Notes under the pieces: model-generated
What the model saw: the letters and a program-made list of their open reading frames with translations, nothing else
What the model was told of the DNA's origin: nothing
Database searches by the model: none
Part shown: positions 53,822 through 61,134 of the stretch, in pieces
Layout of the letters: every line of letters begins with the position of its first letter
Numbering within the stretch: the stretch's first letter is position 1
Position numbers and translations under genes: made by a program
From: Lysobacterales bacterium
GTDB lineage: Bacteria > Pseudomonadota > Gammaproteobacteria > Xanthomonadales > Rhodanobacteraceae
Length of the DNA: 64,000 bases
Direction: 5' to 3'
Assembly: GCA_017305055.1 (NCBI GenBank)
Contig: JAFKMZ010000007.1
Span: forward strand, 1 to 64,000

Positions 53822-54460
53822 ATGCTCGATGGCCACAATCTCGCCTCGCCGGTGCGCGTACCCGCCATCGCCCAGCCCACGCCGATCACGCCCCACCCAA
53901 CCCGCGCCGAGGCGGAAGCGGCAGTGCGCACCTTGATCCGCTGGGCTGGCGACGAACCGTCGCGGGAAGGCCTGCGCGATACGCCCGCGCGCGTCGTGCG
54001 CGCCTATGAGGAGTGGTTTGCCGGCTACGCGCAAGACCCTGACACGCTGCTGAGTCGTACGTTCGAAGATGTCGATGGCTACCAGGACGTGGTCTTGCTG
54101 CGTGACATCCCGTTGCACTCCACCTGCGAACACCACATGGCCGCCATCACCGGTACGGTCGATGTCGCCTACCTGCCCAACCGGTATGTGGTCGGCATTT
54201 CCAAGCTGGCCCGGGTGGTCGACGCGCTGGGCCGCCGCCTGCAGATCCAGGAGCGCCTGACCGCACAGATCGCCGACAGTATCGAGCGTGCGCTGCAACC
54301 ACGCGGCATTGCCGTGGCGGTGCGCGCCAGCCACGGCTGCATGACCACGCGCGGGGTCCACACGCAGGGTACGTGCATGGTCACGCGCGACTTGCGTGGC
54401 GACTTCCGCGAGGAACCGCGGCGTACCGAGATCCTGGCCATGCTGACCGGCCGCGGCTGA
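53822..54460 (+). CDS. folE: GTP cyclohydrolase I, second copy
   Basis: A complete 212-residue type I GTP cyclohydrolase. It has EAAVRTLIRWAGDEPSREGLRDTPARVVRAYEEWFAGY, catalytic and zinc residues in [38 protein letters not shown], and [26 protein letters not shown]. It begins with a proline-rich N-terminal extension. The C-terminal end (ILAMLTGRG) is shorter than that of the copy at the window start. Two FolE proteins may serve folate and another pterin use, such as cofactor for PhhA (inference). No folate gene is adjacent; an ECF sigma gene follows after 213 bases. Confidence 0.95.
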   Translation: MLDGHNLASPVRVPAIAQPTPITPHPTRAEAEAAVRTLIRWAGDEPSREGLRDTPARVVRAYEEWFAGYAQDPDTLLSRTFEDVDGYQDVVLLRDIPLHSTCEHHMAAITGTVDVAYLPNRYVVGISKLARVVDALGRRLQIQERLTAQIADSIERALQPRGIAVAVRASHGCMTTRGVHTQGTCMVTRDLRGDFREEPRRTEILAMLTGRG

Positions 54461-54673
54461 TGGACGCACGCACCAGCGTCGTCGGCAACACCCGTCACGG
54501 TCTCCACCTGTGCACGCGGAGCTGCGGCTGATGCCGTGCGGCGCTGCACGCCCGCAACTGGACGCATGCGTGGCGCGCATGCATGCTTCGGGCATGGGCC
54601 ACCCCACCACCAGGTCGCAAGCAGCCGACCAGACCCCGAGCACGGCAGCCCGGGTCTTCAACAGGAGAGCAAC

Positions 54674-55384
54674 ATGCAAGCACGCGCCACCGTGGCGTCC
54701 GGCGACCTTGCCGGTCTCGATGATCACGCACTGGTCGCCAGGGTCCTTGCTGGCCACCGCGAGGCGTTCCGCCACATCATGCAACGCTGCAACCAGCGCC
54801 TGTTCAGGGTCGCGCGCAGCGTGCTGCGCAATGACCAGGAAGCCGAGGATGTATTGCAGGAGTCGTACCTGCGCGCCTACCGCAAGCTCGATACCTTCCG
54901 CGGCGATGCCACCTTGCTGACCTGGCTCACCAGCATCGTGCTCAACGAGGCGCGTGGGCGCCTACGCAAGCGCCACAACATGGTCGAGCTGGACCAGGTG
55001 GATCTGGCCCAGGACGACAGCCACGTCGTTGCCTTCCGTGCCCGTTCGGGCAGCGAGGACCCGATGGCCGATGCCGCACGCGCGCAGATGCGGCAGCTGT
55101 TGGAGCGCGCGATCGATGCGCTGCCGCCGGACTTCCGCACGGTGTATATGTTGCGCGAAATCGAGGGCTGCAGCGTGGAAGAGACCGCGGCCCAATTGGA
55201 GCTCAATCCGGCCACGGTGAAGACCCGCCTGTTCCGCGCCCGCAGCCAGCTGCGTGACAACCTGCAAGGCACCTTCGCCAGCACCCTGACCGAGACCTTC
55301 GCGTTCATGGGTGAACGTTGCGAGCGCCTGAGCAACGCGGTGATGGCACGCCTCGAATCCGAGGCTTCGTCCCCGCCAGATTGA
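54674..55384 (+). CDS. ECF-type RNA polymerase sigma factor
   Basis: A 236-residue sigma factor. Region 2 is AFRHIMQRCNQRLFRVARSVLRNDQEAEDVLQESYLRAYRKLDTFRGDATLLTWLTSIVLNEARGRLRKR. Region 4 is AIDALPPDFRTVYMLREIEGCSVEETAAQLELNPATVKTRLFRARSQLRDNL. The C-terminal tail of about 35 residues (TFAFMGERCERLSNAVMARLE) is longer than in many ECF factors. RBS AGGAGA marks the ATG. No anti-sigma gene follows: the next gene is on the other strand. This separation is notable. Confidence 0.95.
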   Translation: MQARATVASGDLAGLDDHALVARVLAGHREAFRHIMQRCNQRLFRVARSVLRNDQEAEDVLQESYLRAYRKLDTFRGDATLLTWLTSIVLNEARGRLRKRHNMVELDQVDLAQDDSHVVAFRARSGSEDPMADAARAQMRQLLERAIDALPPDFRTVYMLREIEGCSVEETAAQLELNPATVKTRLFRARSQLRDNLQGTFASTLTETFAFMGERCERLSNAVMARLESEASSPPD

Positions 55385-55448
55385 CCCACGGCACGCCTGC
55401 ACATTTTCTGTGAAGCTCGGGGTTGCCGACCGCGCCGGCCGAACGGGA

Positions 55449-56810
55449 TCACGTGCCGGCAGTCCCGGCCACCATGAGCACCGCAAGCGTCAGCGTTTCG
55501 ACGCCGCGCTTGATAGAGGGCTCCGGCGCGGGAGCGAAATACGGTGAGTGGTTGACGGGAACCGGCTTGCCCTCAGCCTTGTACCTGGCGAGCATCGCCG
55601 GATCGCTGCCACCGACGCCGAAGAACACGGATGGCACGCCGGCGGCGATGAATTCGGAGAAGTCCTCGCTGGCAGAGCCGGCCGGCATGTAGGCCGGCAC
55701 GAAGGTCGCATCCTTGCCGAATGCCGCCTGCATCACGCCCGCCGCGCGGTCGGCCAGCGCGATGTCGTTGTGCACCGCGCTGGCACCGCCGGGGTGCTCG
55801 ATCGTCGGCGCCGGCGCGCCGGCCATCGCCGCCACGGCGTTGGCGGTGCGGGTGACGCCGTCGATCAGGCGCTTGCGGGTGACGTCGTCGTGCGAGCGCA
55901 GGGTCAGTTGCAGGTCGGCGTGGTCCGGGATGATGTTGTCCACGGTACCGCCCTGGAACGCGCCCACGGTAACCACGCCAAACGTGCCCGGCGCGGTCTC
56001 GCGGCTGATCACGGTCTGCACGTCGGAGACGAAATGCGCGCCCATGACGATCGGGTCGATGCTCTCCTGCGGCATCGAGCCGTGCGCGCCACGCCCGTGG
56101 AAGGTGATGTCGATCTTGTCCGAGGCCGAGCTGAGCGTGCCCTCCTTCACCGTCACCAGGCCTGCGGCATCCGGGCCGACGTGCGCGGCAAAGCCGACAT
56201 CGGGCTTGGGCCAGCGCGTGAACAGGCCGTCCGCCAGCATCGCCTTCGCCCCACCCACGGTTTCCTCGGATGGCTGGCCGATGAACATCAGCGTGCCGTG
56301 CCACTGGTCCTTCATGGCCAGCAGCGCCTCGGCCGTGCCCACCCACCAGGCCATGTGGATGTCATGCCCACAGGCGTGGTCGACGTAGGTCAGACGGCCA
56401 TCACGCGTCTGCTGCGCGTGGCTGGCATAGGGCAGGCCGGTCTTTTCCTCCAGCGGCAGCGCGTCGAGTTCGGTACGTACGAGGATGGTCTTGCCCGGGC
56501 CGTTCTTGTAGATGGCGACGATGCCGGTCTTGCCGACGTGCTCGGTCACGGTGAAGCCGAGCTTGCGCATCCTGGCGGCGAGCAGCGCCGCCGTACGCTG
56601 CTCCTGGAAGCCCAGTTCCGGATGCTGGTGGATGTCCTCGTACAGCGCCTGGAGCTGTGGGTAGTTCCTGTCCAGGCCAGCATCGATGCGCGTCCGCGCC
56701 GCCTGGACGTCGAACGTCGGCGCGATCGGCGCCCCGCCGCCAGGCGCCTCCTGGGCCAGCGCAAGCGAGGGCAGCAACGCAGCGGCAAGGAACAAGGCGG
56801 GCTTGAGCAT
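55449..56810 (-). CDS. M20 family amidohydrolase, exported
   Basis: A 453-residue zinc amidohydrolase of the M20D group (hippurate/IAA-amino acid hydrolase-like). Signal peptide residues 1-19 (MLKPALFLAAALLPSLALAQ). The catalytic domain shows LYEDIHQHPELGFQEQRTA, RTELDALPLEEKTGLPYAS, HACGHDIHMAWWVGTAEAL (metal ligands), GQPSEETVGGAKAML with the catalytic Glu region, and AHGSMPQESIDPIVMG. The late part is SASEDFSEFIAAGVPSVFFGVGG. It cleaves N-acyl amino acids. Start set at the second ATG, six bases after GAGG. The protein ends before the convergent sigma gene. Confidence 0.94.
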   Translation of the reverse strand: MLKPALFLAAALLPSLALAQEAPGGGAPIAPTFDVQAARTRIDAGLDRNYPQLQALYEDIHQHPELGFQEQRTAALLAARMRKLGFTVTEHVGKTGIVAIYKNGPGKTILVRTELDALPLEEKTGLPYASHAQQTRDGRLTYVDHACGHDIHMAWWVGTAEALLAMKDQWHGTLMFIGQPSEETVGGAKAMLADGLFTRWPKPDVGFAAHVGPDAAGLVTVKEGTLSSASDKIDITFHGRGAHGSMPQESIDPIVMGAHFVSDVQTVISRETAPGTFGVVTVGAFQGGTVDNIIPDHADLQLTLRSHDDVTRKRLIDGVTRTANAVAAMAGAPAPTIEHPGGASAVHNDIALADRAAGVMQAAFGKDATFVPAYMPAGSASEDFSEFIAAGVPSVFFGVGGSDPAMLARYKAEGKPVPVNHSPYFAPAPEPSIKRGVETLTLAVLMVAGTAGT

Positions 56811-56946
56811 GGGCATCCTCGGTGGGTGGGATAAGGGCCGCTGGATTGTGCGCCGGCCCCGTGGTGACGGCAAACCGGGACGCCAGCGCCGCGAGGCCGG
56901 CGACCCATGCCGGAGCCCGCGTCGAGGATCGCCAGGCGCCCACGGA

Positions 56947-57753
56947 TCAGGGTGTGATGCGCGCCAGATGCGCAGCCAGGGTCGCCGCCGACAGCTCGCC
57001 CACCTGGGTGTCGCGCAGCGCGCCCTGCGCATCGATGAACAAGGTGGTCGGGTAACCGCGTGCGCCATACCAGGTGGAGACGTCCATGTGCGGGTCGAGC
57101 AGCACGTGGCCGAGCTCCAGCCGCTCGAGCTCGAGGTAGCGCTGCACGGCGGCGATGGATTCGCCCTGGTCTGCAAACACGAAGCGCACGTGCGGCATGG
57201 CCGCCTGCGCCCTGGCCAGCATCGGCATCTCGCGGCGGCAGGGGCCGCACCAGGTGGCCCACAGGTTGATGACGGTCGGTTGCCCGCGCAAATCCTGCAG
57301 CGCCACCGGGCGACCCTGCAGGTCCCGCAGGGTCAGCACTGGCAAGGGTTGCTGCGACTCGCTCAAGGCTCGGGCGGCGAGACTGCCCAGGCCCCAGGCC
57401 AGGGCGCCGACCACCAGCACCGCCGCCAGCGGCCGGCGCCATGCCGGCCGGCGCCAGCCGATCAGCACACCGGCCAGCGCAAGCACGGTCACCCCGGCCA
57501 ACACATCGAAACCAGCGTCGCGGACGTTGAGCATGGACCACGGATCCTGCGCGTACTGCGGCCACCAGCGCAGCACGAACGCGATGCGGGCAACGACCAG
57601 GCTGGCAGCCAGGGCCAGCAAGGCCGCATTGCCCACATCGGCGTAGCCGCGGCGCCTGAGGAAGGCATTGGTGCCCATGCCGGCCAGCACGCCAAACAGC
57701 AAGGCCAGCACGGCGGTGGAAAACAGCAGGGGTCCGATGTTCACGCGTTCCAC
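56947..57753 (-). CDS. membrane-anchored TlpA-like thioredoxin with Lgt-like N-terminal part
   Basis: A 268-residue protein. Residues 1-125 make four membrane helices resembling the first half of prolipoprotein diacylglyceryl transferase (SLVVARIAFVLRWWPQYAQDP, then GFDVLAGVTV). Residues 135-268 are a TlpA/ResA-type thioredoxin fold with active site WCGPC (Cys169, Cys172), LRGQPTVINLWATWCGPC, VFADQGESIAAV and the cis-Pro in RGYPTTLFID. The thiol domain would face the periplasm, for disulfide reduction or cytochrome maturation. GTG start taken; another GTG three codons on is possible. Full Lgt catalytic residues are absent. Confidence 0.88.
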   Translation of the reverse strand: MERVNIGPLLFSTAVLALLFGVLAGMGTNAFLRRRGYADVGNAALLALAASLVVARIAFVLRWWPQYAQDPWSMLNVRDAGFDVLAGVTVLALAGVLIGWRRPAWRRPLAAVLVVGALAWGLGSLAARALSESQQPLPVLTLRDLQGRPVALQDLRGQPTVINLWATWCGPCRREMPMLARAQAAMPHVRFVFADQGESIAAVQRYLELERLELGHVLLDPHMDVSTWYGARGYPTTLFIDAQGALRDTQVGELSAATLAAHLARITP

Positions 57754-57879
57754 ATTCCAATGAGGCAGCAGCGGCTCCGCAGGCGCGGAGCTTGTCGAGC
57801 CCGCTGCATGTCAGGCTCGGCCGTCCACTCTAGCGCGAGTGGAGGTTGTCGCCGACCACCGCAGCGGACACGCCCGGGC

Positions 57880-58584
57880 TCACGGGCTCCAGTACACCGC
57901 GACCGGCACGCGCTGCTGACCCAGCACCGCGCGGATCGGGTAATGGGCGGCGGCACCGGTGCCACGCAGGGCGGCATCGAAGACCACGCGCTTGTCCGCG
58001 CCGGCGATCAGCAGATACAGGGCGCGCGTCGCCAGCAAGGCGGGCAGGCTCAAGGTAATTCGGGGTTCGCCGGCAGCCGGGGCGCGCATGGGCAGCACGC
58101 GCGCGCTGCCCTGCAGGTCCAGTGCCGCCGCGAGATGATCGCCGCCCGGAAAGAACGACGCGGTGTGACCGTCGTCGCCCATGCCCAGGACCACCGCATC
58201 GAATGGCAGGGGCAACGCGCCAATGCGCACCTCCGCCTCGGCCAGGCCCAGTTCCGGCGTGGCCGCGCCCGTATACAGCGGCACGAATCCCGCTGCCGCC
58301 GCGCCGTGGCGCAACAGCGTCGTCTGCACCAGGCGCGCGTTGGAACGCGCATCGTCCGCCGCCACCCAGCGCTCGTCGACCAGGGTCACGCGCACCTTTG
58401 CCCAATCCAGCCGCTCCTGCGCAAGTTGCGCGAAAAATTGCGCCGGCGTCGTGCCACCGGACACTGCCAGCAGCGCCTGGCCGCGCTGGCGCAAGCCATC
58501 GCGCAACTGACTGGCCACGCTCGACGACAGGCCGCGGGCCTGGGCTACCCGGTCTGAAAATTCGTGCAGGCTGACCTTGCTCAC
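57880..58584 (-). CDS. pgl: 6-phosphogluconolactonase
   Basis: A 234-residue cytoplasmic hydrolase of the NagB/DevB fold, opening 6-phosphogluconolactone to 6-phosphogluconate in the oxidative pentose phosphate pathway. It has LLAVSGGTTPAQFFAQLA (phosphate loop), VTLVDERWVAADDARSNARLV, DAVVLGMGDDGHTASFFPGG with the catalytic His, and a C-terminal ALYLLIAGADKRVVF. No zwf neighbour is seen. It starts on the far side of the btuB riboswitch promoter, facing away. The pathway continues with gnd at 28925. Confidence 0.93.
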   Translation of the reverse strand: MSKVSLHEFSDRVAQARGLSSSVASQLRDGLRQRGQALLAVSGGTTPAQFFAQLAQERLDWAKVRVTLVDERWVAADDARSNARLVQTTLLRHGAAAAGFVPLYTGAATPELGLAEAEVRIGALPLPFDAVVLGMGDDGHTASFFPGGDHLAAALDLQGSARVLPMRAPAAGEPRITLSLPALLATRALYLLIAGADKRVVFDAALRGTGAAAHYPIRAVLGQQRVPVAVYWSP

Positions 58585-58695
58585 GACGCGTACCTCATCT
58601 CCAGGCGGGTGTCCCGAAGACCATACCAGGGCCGCGATCGTTCAACGGACCGCGGGCGATCCACCTGCCGCCGTGCCCGCCAAAGCCAGCGAACA

Positions 58696-58724
58696 TTGTC
58701 CACCTGGCCGTCTGCAGATAAAGT
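58696..58724 (+). promoter_or_regulatory. predicted promoter of the btuB riboswitch leader
   Basis: TTGTCC at 58696-58701 and TAAAGT at 58719-58724 with 17 bases between, placing the transcript start a few bases before the riboswitch. Hexamers match the consensus at four of six positions each. Confidence 0.5.
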
Positions 58725-58730
58725 AGCGCC

Positions 58731-58943
58731 GTTCGGGTGTCCCGAAGGCGCCTCGCCTAGGGATGAAACGGGAAGCCGGTGCGCAGCGTGTCAACCACAC
58801 TCTGCAAGGCCGGCGCTGCCCCCGCAACGGTAAGCGAGACAACGCGCGGTCATCGGCCACTGTGCTGGCACAGCATGGGAAGGCGCCGCACGTAGCTGCA
58901 GGTTGTCCTGCAGCGACTCGCGAGCCCGGAGACCGGCCCGAAC
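58731..58943 (+). ncRNA. cobalamin (AdoCbl) riboswitch
   Basis: Class I cobalamin riboswitch in the leader of btuB. Visible core elements in order are the closing stem GTTCGGG...CCCGAAC, GGGAAGCCGG near 58780, the CCCCCGCAACGGTAAGCG segment (58819-58836), GCCACTG (58856-58862, the highly conserved B12 box part), TGGGAAGGCG, and AGCCCGGAGACCGG (58923-58936). Binding of adenosylcobalamin should lower btuB expression, by hiding the RBS AGGGAG or by termination. Confidence 0.93.
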
Positions 58944-59087
58944 GATACCTGGTGGCTCGCGGTGGGCGAGGCCGAACCACGCGCGTTGGCCGCCGTGCCT
59001 GCCGTCGTTCCGCCTTCAGCTCCCCGCCTGGCACCAGCCCATCACCTTGCATGGGCCGTGCGCGGGTGCGCGGCCAAGGGAGCTGCC

Positions 59088-60938
59088 ATGAACAAGACCT
59101 TGCTGAGCGTTGCCCTGCTGGGTTGCGCATCCACCGCCTACGCCGCCGACGTGAACCAGGCCGGCAACCTGCCTACCGTACTGGTCACCGCCACGCGCAC
59201 CGCAATCACCGCCGAGGATGCATTGGCCTCGGTCACCATCATCACCCGTGCGGACATCGAACGCCTGCAACCGCTGTCGGTATCGGATCTGCTCACCGGC
59301 CTGCCCGGCGTGAGCTTTGCCAACACCGGCGGCTATGGCCAGCAAACCTCGCTGTTCCTGCGCGGCACGAACTCCGCGCACACGCTGGTGCTGATCGACG
59401 GCGTGCGCATCGGCTCGGTCGCCAACGGGCTGGCCGCATTCGAGCAGTTGCCGGTGGAGCAGATCGAGCGCATCGAGATCGTGCGCGGCCCACGCTCCAG
59501 CCTGTACGGCGCCGACGCGATTGGCGGCGTGATCCAGATCTTCACCCGCCACGGCTCACGCGACGGCGGCGTCCTGCCCTCCTTCAGCGTGACCGGCGGC
59601 AGCGAGAAATTGTGGCGCGGCCAGCTCGGCGTGTCCGGCGGTGACGGGGACGCCTGGTACAACCTGAGCGTGGGCCGGCAGAACACGCGCGGCATCAATT
59701 CCTGCAAGCTTGGCGCAGCGGAGGCGCTTGCAGGCTGCTTCACCGACGAACCCGACCACGACGGCTACCGCAACCAGAACCTGGCATTCAACGGTGGTTA
59801 TCGCTGGAACAACGGCGCGCAGATCAGCGGCAACTGGCTGCGCAGTGTCGGTGAGGTGCATTTCGACGGCAGCTACCAGAACCGCAGCCGCACGCTGCAG
59901 CAAACCGCCGGCGCCGCGCTCAGCCTCGAGCCCGCACGGGCGTGGAAGACCACGTTGAGCGCAGGCCAGAACCTGGACCGCTACGACAACTACGAGAACC
60001 TGGAATTCGTCGGCTACAGCTATTCGCGGCGCAACCAGGCGTCGTGGCAGAACGACCTCAGCGTGGCGCAGAACCAGCTGCTGACCCTGGGCCTGGACTG
60101 GCAGGGCGAGCATGTGGCCAGCGACACCGGCTATCTCGCCAACCGCCGCAACGACACCGGCGGCTACGCGCAATACCAGGGCACGTTCGACCGCAACGAG
60201 ATCGCGCTGTCGGCCCGGCGCGACCACAACAGCCAGTTTGGCAACCACAACACTGGCGCGGTCGCGTGGGGCTACCACTTCGCCGATGGCCTGAAACTCT
60301 CGGCCAGCTACGGCAGCGCCTTCCACGCACCCACCTTCAACGACCTCTATTATCCCTACGGCAGCGGCAACCCGGACCTGAAGCCGGAAAAGTCACGCAG
60401 CGCCGAGCTTGGCCTGAGCCAGCAAGGCGGCCCGTGGCACTGGTCCTTGAACGCCTACCAGACCCACATCGACCAGCTGATCACGCTCGACACCCATTAC
60501 TACCCGATGAACCTCAGCCAGGCGCGCATCCGCGGCGTGGAAGGACAACTCGGCGTCAAGCTGGACGGCTGGCAGTTGCAGGGCTACCTGACCTGGCTGC
60601 AGCCACGCAACGACGACGACGGCCCGAACGACGGCAAGGTGCTGCCCCGTCGCCCGGAGCGCACGGCGCGCGTGGACCTGGATCGCCGCATCGGCACCTT
60701 CGGCGTCGGCACCACGGTGTACGTGGCCGGCCGCAGCTACGACGACGTGGCGAACACGCGTCGCCTCGGTGGCTACGCCACCACCGACCTGCGGGCGAGC
60801 TGGCACTTCGAGCCTGCCTGGCAGATCGAGGCGCGGCTGGCAAACGTCTTCGATCGCGACTACGAGACCGTCTACTACTTCAACCAGCCCGGACGCGCCT
60901 GGTACCTGACCCTGCGCTACAGCCCGGCCACGCCGTAG
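59088..60938 (+). CDS. btuB: vitamin B12 TonB-dependent receptor BtuB
   Basis: A 616-residue outer-membrane receptor for cobalamin uptake. Signal peptide at residues 1-20 (MNKTLLSVALLGCASTAYA). The TonB box is PTVLVTATR. The plug has VSDLLTGLPGVSFANTGGYGQQTSLFLRGTNSAHTLVLIDGVRIGS, QIERIEIVRGPRSSLYGADAIGGVIQIFT. The barrel ends NQPGRAWYLTLRYSPATP. The start is behind AGGGAG. The riboswitch upstream fixes the substrate assignment strongly. Other genes of B12 uptake are not next to it. Confidence 0.96.
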   Translation: MNKTLLSVALLGCASTAYAADVNQAGNLPTVLVTATRTAITAEDALASVTIITRADIERLQPLSVSDLLTGLPGVSFANTGGYGQQTSLFLRGTNSAHTLVLIDGVRIGSVANGLAAFEQLPVEQIERIEIVRGPRSSLYGADAIGGVIQIFTRHGSRDGGVLPSFSVTGGSEKLWRGQLGVSGGDGDAWYNLSVGRQNTRGINSCKLGAAEALAGCFTDEPDHDGYRNQNLAFNGGYRWNNGAQISGNWLRSVGEVHFDGSYQNRSRTLQQTAGAALSLEPARAWKTTLSAGQNLDRYDNYENLEFVGYSYSRRNQASWQNDLSVAQNQLLTLGLDWQGEHVASDTGYLANRRNDTGGYAQYQGTFDRNEIALSARRDHNSQFGNHNTGAVAWGYHFADGLKLSASYGSAFHAPTFNDLYYPYGSGNPDLKPEKSRSAELGLSQQGGPWHWSLNAYQTHIDQLITLDTHYYPMNLSQARIRGVEGQLGVKLDGWQLQGYLTWLQPRNDDDGPNDGKVLPRRPERTARVDLDRRIGTFGVGTTVYVAGRSYDDVANTRRLGGYATTDLRASWHFEPAWQIEARLANVFDRDYETVYYFNQPGRAWYLTLRYSPATP

Positions 60939-61134
60939 GCACGCGTTCCCTGCCAGCTCAGGCATCGGCAAGCGCGGGCTTGCTTGCGGGCCCCGGCGGT
61001 TGCAACAGCGTTGCCCCTCTGCCCGGCTCCGCCGACAAGTCGCCGGAGGTGCAAGTGGCGCGGTCGGCAGGGGAATGCGGCGCCCTTCGCGGCGCATCCC
61101 GGTATGCTTCCGGCCTTGCCGCGATCCCAGGCCC

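Noticed and set aside
56947-57753. prolipoprotein diacylglyceryl transferase (lgt) gene
   Set aside because: Only the first helices resemble Lgt; the catalytic region is replaced by a thioredoxin domain.
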